This document shows positions 9,318-17,235 of a DNA stretch of 35,912 nt, one piece after another. The notes under the pieces were generated by a model. That model saw only the letters and a program-made list of their open reading frames with translations, did no database searches and was not told where the DNA came from. Numbering within the stretch: the first letter of the stretch is position 1; each line of letters starts with the position of its first letter. A program made the translations under genes and the position numbers. The stretch spans positions 1-35,912 of the forward strand of contig JAIPDR010000011.1 of NCBI GenBank assembly GCA_021737615.1. The letters run 5' to 3'. Origin of the DNA: Desulfohalobiaceae bacterium (GTDB lineage Bacteria > Desulfobacterota > Desulfovibrionia > Desulfovibrionales > Desulfothermaceae).

Positions 9318-10013
9318 ATGAACGATCAGACACTCGTACAACGCTGGCGCCAGACCCTGGATGACATCGAAGAAGCTGCCCGCAAGGCGGGGCGCGACCC
9401 GGCTCGGGTCAGTCTGGTGGCGGTCTCCAAGCTGCATCCCTACCAGTCCATAGCCGAACTGGTCCAGGCCGGACAGCTGGATTTTGGGGAGAACTATGTC
9501 CAGGAGGCTCTGGAAAAGCAGGCCGAAGAGGGAACAGTGCAGCGAATCCGCTGGCATTTCCTCGGTCGACTGCAGACCAATAAAGCCAGGTTTCTGGCCG
9601 GAAGGTTTCATCTGATTCATTCCCTGGACAGGCTGAAGATGGCTCGGGCCCTGAACAGTAAATCCCTTGATTACGGGGTCAGGCAGCCGGTCCTGATCCA
9701 GGTCAACCTGGCCGAAGAAGAACAGAAGGGTGGGGCTGCAAAAGACGACCTGTCCCGGTTTGCCGGAGAGATTCACGGCCTGGAAGGCCTTAAGCTCAGA
9801 GGGCTGATGTGCATGCCTCCGTTTTTCGACGACGGCGAGCAGGCCAGGCCCTATTTTTCCAGACTCAGAAAACTCAAAGAGGTGCTCGAGCGGGATCTGG
9901 GAATCGACCTGCCTCACCTGTCCATGGGTATGAGCGGCGACTATGCCCAGGCCATTGCCGAAGGGGCCACCCTGGTCCGTATCGGAACCAGGATCTTCGG
10001 CCCCAGGCCCTGA
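9318..10013 (+). CDS. YggS/PLPBP family pyridoxal-phosphate homeostasis protein
   Basis: YggS-family proteins bind PLP in an alanine-racemase-like TIM barrel. They have no established catalytic reaction and help balance B6 vitamers and amino acids. The 231 residues match the family. The PLP lysine is K38 in LVAVSKLHP. Other landmarks are DFGENYVQEALEK, IRWHFLGRLQTNKARF, HSLDRLKMA, and the phosphate-binding SMGMSGDYAQAIAEGATLVRIG near the C-terminus. A GGGAGCGGGT ribosome binding site precedes the ATG. It is convergent with rlmB. Confidence 0.95.
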   Translation: MNDQTLVQRWRQTLDDIEEAARKAGRDPARVSLVAVSKLHPYQSIAELVQAGQLDFGENYVQEALEKQAEEGTVQRIRWHFLGRLQTNKARFLAGRFHLIHSLDRLKMARALNSKSLDYGVRQPVLIQVNLAEEEQKGGAAKDDLSRFAGEIHGLEGLKLRGLMCMPPFFDDGEQARPYFSRLRKLKEVLERDLGIDLPHLSMGMSGDYAQAIAEGATLVRIGTRIFGPRP

Positions 10014-10208
10014 GCAAAGGGCGGAGCGGGGAGTGCGGAGTTCGGAACGCGGACAGTGGAAAAAAATGCAGGATGATCGGGGGTCCGACCGGCCGCTGCA
10101 AGGAAGACAAGTTTAGTGACTTATCGGTTATTCACTGTAATGAAAAACAAGAAATTTTCGAACCGCCCGCTCGCGGACTTGCTCAAGGCAAAGGACGCAA
10201 AGGAAGAT

Positions 10209-10240
10209 TTTTTCTCCGGCGGGTGAACGCCGGAGAAAAA
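10209..10240. repeat. Perfect 13-bp stem-loop between yggS and rlmB
   Basis: TTTTTCTCCGGCG (10209-10221) and CGCCGGAGAAAAA (10228-10240) pair perfectly around GGTGAA. It sits between two converging genes, where a shared terminator is expected. However, T's lie 5' and A's 3' of the GC core on both strands, so neither strand reads a GC stem followed by U's. The 352-base gap (10014-10365) otherwise holds no supported gene. Confidence 0.7.
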
Positions 10241-10245
10241 TCGTG

Positions 10246-10267
10246 CCTTCTCTCTGAAGAGAGAAGG
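10246..10267. repeat. Second perfect 10-bp stem-loop between yggS and rlmB
   Basis: CCTTCTCTCT (10246-10255) pairs with AGAGAGAAGG (10258-10267) across a two-base loop, five bases after the previous stem-loop. The arms are a pyrimidine run and its purine complement. It may form a cruciform or part of a transcript end structure. Confidence 0.65.
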
Positions 10268-10365
10268 TTCAAGAATGCTTCCGTCATTTATCCCGTAAGG
10301 GATTGCAAATTTGAGCTTTGCGGTATGCTCTTGGTCAATCACGCCACAAGCCTGATTGATAAGAG

Positions 10366-11118
10366 CTACCCCGCGATCTTTTTCCTGAGCATTTCCACCA
10401 GGAGCATGGCCCCGGCCTGGGCAACGTTCAAGGAATCGAAGCCGCGGCTCATGGGGATGGTCAAGCCGGTTTCGCAGGCCCGGGCAACCCCCGGCCTGAC
10501 CCCCTTTTCCTCGTTTCCCAGGACCAGGAGAACCGGCCAGACTATGTCCTGATCAAAAACATTTCGACATCTTTCCCCGGTTCCGGCGTAACAGGTAAAA
10601 AACCCTTTTTCCCGGCAGTCCCGTACCAATCTGGTCAAATTGGTTTCCCTGGCCAGGGGAAGTTCACTCATAGCCCCGGCTGCAGCCTGCTGAGCCAGTC
10701 CTCCGGGAGGGGCGGTCCTGTTTCTGGGCAGGACCATTCCGGCCCCGCCCAAAGCGAACAACGATCTGGCCAGCGTGCCCAGGTTGCCTTCATCCTGGAC
10801 CTGATCCAGGACCAGGACCAGGGGCAGATCCGTCGTCCGGGCCAGATCCAGAAGCCGATCCGTTTCTTGATATCCTTTTGCAAAGACTCGCAGGGCAAAG
10901 CCCTGATGATTCTTCAGCTCAAATTCCGCGAACTTCCGGCCGGGAATGAACTGATAGCGGATTCCGCCCTCCCGGCAAAGCCCGATGATCCGGCTTACAT
11001 CTTTGCCTTTTTTCTGCTTTTCTATGAAGACCGAACTGACCCTTTCCGGAGTCCGGCACAAAAATTCCACAACCGTATGCTTGCCGCCCAAAAGGACAGG
11101 GCTCGATTTGTTTTGCAT
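10366..11118 (-). CDS. rlmB: 23S rRNA (guanosine-2'-O-)-methyltransferase, TrmH/SpoU family, RlmB-like
   Basis: This SPOUT enzyme transfers a methyl group from SAM to a ribose 2'-O; RlmB acts on G2251 of 23S rRNA in E. coli. The 250 residues show the N-terminal substrate-binding domain (PVLLGGKHTVVEFLCRTPERV) and the three knot motifs: VLDQVQDEGNLGTLARS, LLVLGNEEKGVRPGV and IPMSRGFDSLNVAQAGAML. The usual Asp-Pro of motif 1 is Asp-Glu here. Its exact target cannot be read from sequence, because TrmH-type tRNA enzymes share these motifs. It is divergent from the lytic transglycosylase gene. Confidence 0.88.
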   Translation of the reverse strand: MQNKSSPVLLGGKHTVVEFLCRTPERVSSVFIEKQKKGKDVSRIIGLCREGGIRYQFIPGRKFAEFELKNHQGFALRVFAKGYQETDRLLDLARTTDLPLVLVLDQVQDEGNLGTLARSLFALGGAGMVLPRNRTAPPGGLAQQAAAGAMSELPLARETNLTRLVRDCREKGFFTCYAGTGERCRNVFDQDIVWPVLLVLGNEEKGVRPGVARACETGLTIPMSRGFDSLNVAQAGAMLLVEMLRKKIAG

Positions 11119-11374
11119 AATCAGCCTATTTGTTTTGACAGTTCAACAAGATTCGGATAGCATTCAAAAAATGAGGCAAATGACCGGTGAAGTCCGACTG
11201 CCCGAGGCCTTGGTCACCGAGTCAGCCGGGAAGACGCTTTGCATCGATTGTACAGGAAATGCCCGCTTGGCCATGGCGGGAGAGCCATGCGCCCCCTGTG
11301 GGTGAAGTTCTGTGTGCCGCGTTTCAGGGCCATGGCCAGGGCCTCAACCCAATTCAAACCGAGAATCAGGACCT
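11119..11374. other. Divergent intergenic region rlmB-mltD
   Basis: These 256 bases hold no supported gene. The open frame that runs upstream of the mltD start is not family-like. A short stem CCCGC (11262-11266) / GCGGG (11276-11280) is present. Both promoters must lie here, but I found no convincing -35/-10 pair. Confidence 0.35.
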
Positions 11375-13420
11375 ATGAAAAGCCGAAGCCCAAACCGCCT
11401 CTGTCTGCTCTTAATACCGCTATTTTTCCTGATTTCCTGTGCCCCCTTCCAGCAGTCCCAACAGTCCTTTCCAGACCAGATGAGCGCAGCGGCCGGTCCG
11501 GAAAGGGCATCCGGCAGTCCTGCCCGGATTGTCGGCCAAACCCGCAGGGACGGCAGCGTCTCCCAAAAGGACATGGGTCGGGATCTCACCCAGCCCCTGG
11601 AAAAAGAGGTCGTTGAACCGCCACCGGCAAGCGGCTCTTTCGCCATCTCCGCCCTGGACAAGGAGGCCAGGGAGGCTCTGCAGTCAAAACCGGAGATCTC
11701 CTTTGAACTGGATATCGAAGAGACCAAGACCCTGAGTTATTACTTCCAGTATTATACTAAAAAAAATCACCAGACCTTCCAACGCTGGCTCAAGAGGGCG
11801 GAGCCGTTTCTGCCTTATATCCGCAAGGTCTTCACTGAAAAAGGGCTGCCCCAGGACCTTGTCTTTCTGCCCTTTGCCGAGAGCGGCTTCAACCCCCTGG
11901 CCTATTCCAGGGCAGGGGCGGCCGGACTCTGGCAGTTCATTCCGTCCACAGCCAGGATGTTCGACATGAAAGTCGACTGGTGGATAGACGAACGACGGGA
12001 TCCATACCTTTCGACGCAGGCTGCGGCCGAATTTCTGAACCGGCTGTACGAACGCTTCGACGACTGGTACCTGGCCCTGGCCGCCTATAACTGCGGTGGG
12101 GGAAACATATCCAAGGCCCTGAAGAAAGCCGAAGGGTCGACCTTTTTCGATATCAGCCGGACCAGAGGCTATCTGCCCAGGGAAACCCGGAACTACATCC
12201 CCAAGTTCCTGGCCATCCTGAAGATAGTCCGGAACCTGGAAAGCCTGGGCTTCGACCCCATCACCTGGGATGCGCCCGAGGACCCTGCCAAACTGGAGGT
12301 CGAGGGAGGAACCGATCTCCTGGCCCTGGCCAGGCACCTCGGCCTGGACTGGGATCAATTCCGACACGCCAATCCGGCCTTCAGGAGGATGGCCGCCCCC
12401 CCGTACAAAAGCAGCCCGGTCTATCTGGAACCCTCCTTGCTGGCCAAGGCCGAAACCTACTTGAAATCAAGGGATGCGGCACCATATGCAGGCTTCCACA
12501 GATACAGGGTCCAAAGCGGGGATTCCTGGTGGAAGCTCTCCAGACGATACCAGATCCCGATCCGGATCCTGAAGCAGACCAACAGGACCGGCTCCAACTT
12601 CCTCCGGTCCGGTGAGTGGATATTGATCCCGGGATCGGGGCACAAGAGTCTGGCCAGGGGCTCCTCAGGCCCGCCGGCCACTCCGAAGACCTACCGGGTC
12701 AGGCCTGGAGACAGCCTGTGGAGCATCTCCCGGCGCTTCGACCTGAGCCTGGAAAACCTCCGCCTGGCCAACGGCATCGCCTCCCGAAGCAGCCATCTGC
12801 GGGTCGGCCAGGAACTGCAGATCCCTGGCCGCAACAGTCAGGAGATAAAGCAGTCCATCGCCGCCAAACGTTCCAACTACACCGTTCAAAAAGGCGATAA
12901 TCTCTGGAACATATCCAGACGCTTCGACACCAGTCTTCAGACCCTGCTCGCAGCCAACGGGCTGCGAAAAAGCGATGTCCTCCAGGTCGGAAGCAAAATC
13001 TACATCCCGGACATCACCCCCGGCCAGACCCGTCAGTCCAGGGAGCGGGCCCGGTCTTCCTACAAAAAGATCATCGAGTACTATGTCCAAAAAGGCGACA
13101 ACCTCTGGAACATCTCCAACCGCTTTGACATCAGTCTGAAGACCCTGCTTGCCGCCAACGACATGGCCAGGGGAGAGGTATTGCATATCGGGAAGCAACT
13201 CTCCATACCGGTAACTCCGGACTTGAAACCGGTTTCCGGGACCGGAGGGACTGCGGGGAAGCATAAAAAGGTCACCTTCTATACCATCAGACAAGGCGAC
13301 TCCCTCTGGAGCATCGCCCGCAAGTTCGAGGTCAGCATCAAAGAGCTCCGGGCCTGGAATGACGTCGGTTCCAGCAGCCTGCTGCGGCCCGGCGACTCCC
13401 TGAAAATCCTGATCGATTAA
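11375..13420 (+). CDS. mltD: MltD-like membrane-bound lytic murein transglycosylase with five LysM repeats
   Basis: The enzyme cleaves the MurNAc-GlcNAc bond of peptidoglycan, leaving 1,6-anhydro ends. From the ATG at 11375 (681 residues) there is a lipoprotein signal peptide ending in LISC with Cys22. The GH23 domain follows, with catalytic Glu169 in FAESGFNPLAYS and the family segments AAGLWQFIPSTA and WYLALAAYNCG. Five LysM modules fill residues from about 377 to the end, starting YRVQSGD, YRVRPGD, YTVQKGD, YYVQKGD and YTIRQGD. E. coli MltD has two. The protein should sit on the periplasmic face of the outer membrane. Its TAA stop overlaps the aroE stop on the other strand. Confidence 0.94.
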   Translation: MKSRSPNRLCLLLIPLFFLISCAPFQQSQQSFPDQMSAAAGPERASGSPARIVGQTRRDGSVSQKDMGRDLTQPLEKEVVEPPPASGSFAISALDKEAREALQSKPEISFELDIEETKTLSYYFQYYTKKNHQTFQRWLKRAEPFLPYIRKVFTEKGLPQDLVFLPFAESGFNPLAYSRAGAAGLWQFIPSTARMFDMKVDWWIDERRDPYLSTQAAAEFLNRLYERFDDWYLALAAYNCGGGNISKALKKAEGSTFFDISRTRGYLPRETRNYIPKFLAILKIVRNLESLGFDPITWDAPEDPAKLEVEGGTDLLALARHLGLDWDQFRHANPAFRRMAAPPYKSSPVYLEPSLLAKAETYLKSRDAAPYAGFHRYRVQSGDSWWKLSRRYQIPIRILKQTNRTGSNFLRSGEWILIPGSGHKSLARGSSGPPATPKTYRVRPGDSLWSISRRFDLSLENLRLANGIASRSSHLRVGQELQIPGRNSQEIKQSIAAKRSNYTVQKGDNLWNISRRFDTSLQTLLAANGLRKSDVLQVGSKIYIPDITPGQTRQSRERARSSYKKIIEYYVQKGDNLWNISNRFDISLKTLLAANDMARGEVLHIGKQLSIPVTPDLKPVSGTGGTAGKHKKVTFYTIRQGDSLWSIARKFEVSIKELRAWNDVGSSSLLRPGDSLKILID

Positions 13421-14268
13421 ACCGGATTTCCACCGGACAAACGAGACAGGACCAGGTCCCGTATTTCAGCTGTGGGGAACTCCTTAGCGGTCCAGAGCCT
13501 GAACTGCCCCGCAGCCTGGTGCACGAACATTTCCACCCCGGAAATACATCTGCGGCCCCTGGCTGCTGCTTCTCGAAGCAATCTGGTCTCAAGCGGGTTG
13601 TAGACCAGATCAAAGACAAGATCGCATCTGGGCAGTTTTTGAGCAGGGTAGGGGCTTCGGGATTCTCTGCCGCCGGCCATCCCCAGGGGAGTGGCGTTGA
13701 CCAGGAGCTCCACCCGCAGGTCCGCCCTTTGCTCCCAGGGCACTCCGGTTATGCCCTGATCCCTTTCCAGAGCCCGAAGGCGGTTCAGGTCACGACCGGC
13801 AACGAAAATGCTGCTTATTCCCATCTCCCGTAATCCCTGGCAGCAGGCCAGAGCCGCCCCCCCGCAGCCGAGGATCAGAACCGTAGCCGGCTTGATCCCC
13901 TGTTCTTTCAGCGAAGCCATGAAGCCCGTGCAATCGGTATTCTCCCCCCAGAGCTCATGATTATCCCAGAAAACCGTGTTCACGGCACCGGTCCTTTCAG
14001 CCCTGAGGGTCACTTGGTCAAGCAAAGGCAGAATGCTCTCTTTGTGGGGGATGGTCACGCTCAGCCCTGAAATCGGCAGGATTCGAACGGACCGCATGAA
14101 TTGAGGAAGAACCTCAGCCTGGACAGGCCAGGCCAGATAGACAAAGGGAAGGCTGCCGCCGGCAAAGGCCCGGTTATGGATCAAGGGACTAAGGGAATGG
14201 CCCAGGGGATATCCGATGATTCCAAAGAGCTTTTCAGGGATGACAAACCCTTGCCGGTCCGAGATCAT
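13417..14268 (-). CDS. aroE: Shikimate dehydrogenase AroE
   Basis: AroE reduces 3-dehydroshikimate to shikimate with NADPH in aromatic amino-acid synthesis. The 283 residues show the shikimate-binding start GYPLGHSLSPLIHN, the catalytic Lys in LSVTIPHKESI, the paired Asp in GENTDCTGF, the nucleotide-binding ILGCGGAALACCQGL, and the late DLVYNPLETRLLREAAARG and GVEMFVHQAAGQF motifs. The start lies three bases after the korC stop, so it is probably translated from the kor transcript. The functional link between the two is not obvious. The stop overlaps the convergent mltD stop within TTAA. Confidence 0.95.
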   Translation of the reverse strand: MISDRQGFVIPEKLFGIIGYPLGHSLSPLIHNRAFAGGSLPFVYLAWPVQAEVLPQFMRSVRILPISGLSVTIPHKESILPLLDQVTLRAERTGAVNTVFWDNHELWGENTDCTGFMASLKEQGIKPATVLILGCGGAALACCQGLREMGISSIFVAGRDLNRLRALERDQGITGVPWEQRADLRVELLVNATPLGMAGGRESRSPYPAQKLPRCDLVFDLVYNPLETRLLREAAARGRRCISGVEMFVHQAAGQFRLWTAKEFPTAEIRDLVLSRLSGGNPV

Positions 14269-14271
14269 CGG

Positions 14272-14817
14272 CTAGATTCCTCTGACCTGTTCCGCCCCCT
14301 TGGCCAGACCTTTTTCATTTAGGGGGATCAGTCGGCTGTTCTGTTTTGAAAAGACCCGGTCCAAAGCGCCCTGAACAGTTTCCAGCTCCAGGCAACCCGT
14401 TGCCTTCAGCCAGGCTCCGAGCATGACCATATTGGCCATCTTGCTCGTGCCCAGTTTCTCGGCAATGGAGTTGGCCGGCACAGAAAAAGGCCTGATCCGG
14501 TCCTGCTCCAGGACCTCCGGGTCTATGATCGAGGTATTGGCCACCAGAACCCCGCCGTCTTGCAGTCTCGGCTGAAACTTGTCCACCGAAGGCTGATTCA
14601 TGACGATCAGGCTCTTGGGAGAAAAGACAATCGGCGATCCGATGTCTTGGTCCGAGAGAACCACGGTGCAGTTGGCGGTTCCGCCGCGCATCTCAACCCC
14701 GTAGACAGGCATGAAGGTGCATTTCAGGCCCTGGTTCATGGCGGCATAGGCCAGCAGATTCCCGATGAGCATTACCCCCTGTCCGCCGAATCCTGCGATG
14801 ATAACGTCATGGTACAA
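14272..14817 (-). CDS. korC: 2-oxoacid:ferredoxin oxidoreductase, gamma subunit
   Basis: This is the gamma subunit of a four-subunit 2-oxoacid:ferredoxin oxidoreductase (KOR/VOR type), which binds coenzyme A and helps close the active site. The family start DVIIAGFGGQGVMLIG is clear, followed by VYGVEMRGGTANCTVVLSD. I chose the TTG at 14817 (181 residues). It has a GGAGG ribosome binding site (14826-14830) eight bases upstream and gives a family-like N-terminus. The upstream ATG at 14847 lies inside a long palindrome and would put that site in the coding region. It is separated from korB by 175 bases, unlike the tight spacing elsewhere in the operon, and is followed at once by aroE. Confidence 0.93.
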   Translation of the reverse strand: MYHDVIIAGFGGQGVMLIGNLLAYAAMNQGLKCTFMPVYGVEMRGGTANCTVVLSDQDIGSPIVFSPKSLIVMNQPSVDKFQPRLQDGGVLVANTSIIDPEVLEQDRIRPFSVPANSIAEKLGTSKMANMVMLGAWLKATGCLELETVQGALDRVFSKQNSRLIPLNEKGLAKGAEQVRGI

Positions 14818-14831
14818 TATGCAATCCTCCA

Positions 14832-14882
14832 AAAAACTTTTTCGCATGCCAGGCTCTTAGCCTGGCATGCGAAAAAGTTTTT
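14832..14882. repeat. 51-nt palindrome with perfect 24-bp arms between korB and korC
   Basis: Bases 14832-14855 are the exact reverse complement of 14859-14882, with the three-base loop CTT. The outer ends are A-runs on the 5' side and T-runs on the 3' side of each strand, so either strand reads as a GC stem followed by U's, the form of a bidirectional intrinsic terminator. On the operon strand the stem ends one base before the korC ribosome binding site (14826-14830). It may attenuate, process or stabilise the kor mRNA between the beta and gamma genes. Confidence 0.85.
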
Positions 14883-14992
14883 ATATTTTAAACATCAATA
14901 AAACAAGAAGCAGAGGCCTATGGTCAGGCGCAGGCCCCTAGGCGCGCCGTTTTTCTATTCTTCGGTTTGAGCCGCACAACAGGACCGGAGAC

Positions 14993-15772
14993 TCAAAATT
15001 GTGTACCGTCGCTGTCATTATCCTTGAAAATCCCAAGGGGAAAATAATCGATCATTTCCCCGCCAACCCGCTCGTTGGCCTCCACCGGAGACATCCTCCA
15101 GTTGGTGGGGCAGGCCGACAGGAATTCCACAAAGGAAAAGCCCTTATTCTGAAGTTGATTGGCAAAGCCTTTCTTCAGGACCTTGCCCGCCTTTTTGATG
15201 TTTTTGACATTGTTTACCGCAACCCGGGCCGAAAAAAACACTCCGGGCAGGCCGGCCATGATCTCGGTCATCTTCAATGGCGCCCCGTCCGTCTCGAAGC
15301 TGCGTCCATGTTGCGAGGTTGTTGTCTTTTGCCCGACCATGGTCGTCGGGGCCAGTTGCCCCCCGGTCATTCCGTAGACAGTGTTGTTCACGAAGACCAC
15401 GGTCATGTTTTCCCCGCGGTTGGCAGCGTACATGATCTCGGACAGGCCGATGGCCGCCAGGTCTCCGTCGCCCTGGTAGGTAAAGACCACGTTCTCCGGG
15501 TTGGCGCGTTTGACCCCTGTGGCCACCGCTGCCGCCCTGCCGTGGGGGGACTCCACGGTGTCCACCAGGAGATAGTTGTAGATAAACACGGAACAGCCGA
15601 CCGAGGCCACACAGATCGTGTCTTGAACCACACCCAGTCCCTCCAGGACGCCGGCCAGCAGACGGTGGACGATTCCATGATGGCAGCCGGGGCAGAAATG
15701 GGTCGGTGTATCCGCGAGCACATCCGGCAGCCGGAAGACCTGCTTTTCTTCACTGAACCTTGTGTGTGTCAT
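14993..15772 (-). CDS. korB: 2-oxoacid:ferredoxin oxidoreductase, beta subunit
   Basis: The beta subunit binds thiamine pyrophosphate and carries cysteines for an Fe-S cluster. From the ATG at 15772 the protein is 259 residues. It shows HFCPGCHHGIVHRLL near the start, the TPP/Mg motif YQGDGDLAAIGLSEIMYAANRG, and the partner segment NNTVYGMTGGQLAPT. The frame is open further upstream across the end of korA, but those residues are not family-like. It lies 77 bases after korA; the ribosome binding site is weak. The substrate (2-oxoglutarate or branched-chain 2-oxoacid) is not settled by sequence. Confidence 0.94.
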   Translation of the reverse strand: MTHTRFSEEKQVFRLPDVLADTPTHFCPGCHHGIVHRLLAGVLEGLGVVQDTICVASVGCSVFIYNYLLVDTVESPHGRAAAVATGVKRANPENVVFTYQGDGDLAAIGLSEIMYAANRGENMTVVFVNNTVYGMTGGQLAPTTMVGQKTTTSQHGRSFETDGAPLKMTEIMAGLPGVFFSARVAVNNVKNIKKAGKVLKKGFANQLQNKGFSFVEFLSACPTNWRMSPVEANERVGGEMIDYFPLGIFKDNDSDGTQF

Positions 15773-15849
15773 TGGTACCACTTCTTGAGATTGAGATGGT
15801 TTTGTGGTTGCGAGTGGCCAATACAGGACCGGCCTTTCGCACTTGCCTT

Positions 15850-16923
15850 CTAATGTCTTTTTTTGGGCAGGGCCTTCTCGATCGTGCCCAGCAGGTCCTC
15901 CGGATTGGCCAGCTGCCCCGGAAGGACGCAGTGTAAGCCTGAGTCCGCATGTCTGCGAATGGCCAGGCGGACATCGTCGACCATCTGGCCGGCGTTGTTT
16001 TCCACGGTCAAAAAACGCTTGCCTTGAGCAGCCAAGCGTTCGAGAGGCTCCTCCGGAAAAGGGTAGAGAGTTATGGGCCTGAACAGGCCGATCTTTTCTT
16101 TCTTCTCCCGCAGCATACGCACAGAGCTTTTGGCGATCCGGCCCATGGAACCAAAGGACACCACAATCAGGTCGGCGTCCCGGGTGCGATATTCCTCCCA
16201 GTCGCACTCCTTGCGCATGGACTGGTACTTCTCCTGCAACCTCCTGTTGTGTCCGGCCAGAGCTCCGTCGGAAAGGTACAGCGATTTCAAGAGCCTCGGC
16301 CCCCTGTTTCTGGCCCCGCTCAGGGACCAGTCGAGGCCTTTGCCGTCCTGGACGGTTCTCTCTTTCCAGTCCTTTATCGGCTCCTTCATTTGCCCGAGTA
16401 TCGCATCCCCAAGCACAACCACCGGGTTGCGGTACAAAAAGGCCAGGTCAAAGGCCCGGATGGTCAGGTCATAGGCCTCCTGGCAGCTGGCCGGGGCCAG
16501 GGTCAGGGTTCTGTAGTCCCCGTGGCCTCCCCCCCTGGTGGTCTGATAATAGTCCCCCTGAGATGGATCGATGCTCCCCAGGCCCGGACCGCCTCTGCAG
16601 ATATTCACGATAACCCCGGGCAGCTGGCTCCCGGCCATATAGGATATGGCCTCCTGCTTCAGGGCTATTCCCGGGCTGGAGGAGGAGGTCATGGCTCTTT
16701 TCCCGCAGGCCGTAGCTCCCAGGAGCATATTGGCCGCGGCGATCTCGCTTTCGGCCTGGACAAATTGCCCCCCGGCCTGCACCAGTACCTCGGACAGCAG
16801 TTCGGGGATCTCGCTCTGGGGGGTGATAGGATAAGCGAAATAACATTCGCAGCCCGCAGCCATGGCCCCCAGGGCAATGGCCTCGTTTCCCTTGACCAGA
16901 AAGATTTTGTTATTTTTTCCCAT
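15850..16923 (-). CDS. korA: 2-oxoacid:ferredoxin oxidoreductase, alpha subunit (KorA/VorB type)
   Basis: The alpha subunit contains the pyrimidine-binding domain and the subunit contact region; the complex converts a 2-oxoacid plus CoA to acyl-CoA, CO2 and reduced ferredoxin. The 357 residues begin KIFLVKGNEAIALGAMAAGCECYFAYPITP-like and include PQSEIPELLSE and TSSSSPGIALKQEAISYMAG. This pattern is close to proteins commonly annotated 3-methyl-2-oxobutanoate dehydrogenase subunit VorB, so a branched-chain (valine-derived) substrate is as likely as 2-oxoglutarate. A GAAGGA ribosome binding site precedes the ATG, which overlaps the end of the ferredoxin gene by 14 bases. Confidence 0.93.
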   Translation of the reverse strand: MGKNNKIFLVKGNEAIALGAMAAGCECYFAYPITPQSEIPELLSEVLVQAGGQFVQAESEIAAANMLLGATACGKRAMTSSSSPGIALKQEAISYMAGSQLPGVIVNICRGGPGLGSIDPSQGDYYQTTRGGGHGDYRTLTLAPASCQEAYDLTIRAFDLAFLYRNPVVVLGDAILGQMKEPIKDWKERTVQDGKGLDWSLSGARNRGPRLLKSLYLSDGALAGHNRRLQEKYQSMRKECDWEEYRTRDADLIVVSFGSMGRIAKSSVRMLREKKEKIGLFRPITLYPFPEEPLERLAAQGKRFLTVENNAGQMVDDVRLAIRRHADSGLHCVLPGQLANPEDLLGTIEKALPKKRH

Positions 16924-17152
16924 AGGCCTGTCCTTCTTTTTTGCTGCGAAAGACCGTCAACGCCCAATCAGGACAGATCTCGGCGCAAAACGAGCAGCCT
17001 TTACACTTTTCCCGAAGCGGTTCCGGCAGATGGACCACTTTGTACCCGCTGGAGTTCATCCTGTCCGAGAGGCAAAGGGCCTCCTCCGGACAGACCGTAG
17101 TGCACAGCAGGCATCCTTTGCATCGTTCTTCTCTGATTTCTACTCTCGTCAT
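16910..17152 (-). CDS. korD: 2-oxoacid:ferredoxin oxidoreductase, ferredoxin-like delta subunit
   Basis: The 80-residue protein has two [4Fe-4S] motifs, CKGCLLCTTVCPEEA (near residue 11) and CKGCSFCAEICPDWA (near residue 49). It is the electron-transfer subunit that passes electrons from the TPP centre to external ferredoxin. It comes first in the kor set, with a good GGAGAGGG ribosome binding site, and overlaps korA by 14 bases. It follows queA by 83 bases on the same strand. Confidence 0.93.
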   Translation of the reverse strand: MTRVEIREERCKGCLLCTTVCPEEALCLSDRMNSSGYKVVHLPEPLREKCKGCSFCAEICPDWALTVFRSKKEGQAYGKK

Positions 17153-17235
17153 CGGGTCCTACCCTCTCCAGTCCGGATCAGTCCTTCCCGACCTCACCGC
17201 CTGGAACTTGCAGTTAACAGTTCGAAACAGACTCT

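Noticed and set aside
9234-9917. Long minus-strand open frame opposite yggS
   Set aside because: It is the shadow of a well-conserved plus-strand gene and its translation is not protein-like.
10121-10342. 73-residue minus-strand open frame in the yggS-rlmB gap
   Set aside because: It runs through both stem-loops, lacks a ribosome binding site, and shows no family-like features.
11181-11260. Cobalamin-riboswitch-like words (GGTGAAGTCC, GAGTCAG) upstream of mltD
   Set aside because: The core of a B12 riboswitch (the GCCACTG box and surrounding stems) is missing, and the downstream gene has no tie to cobalamin.
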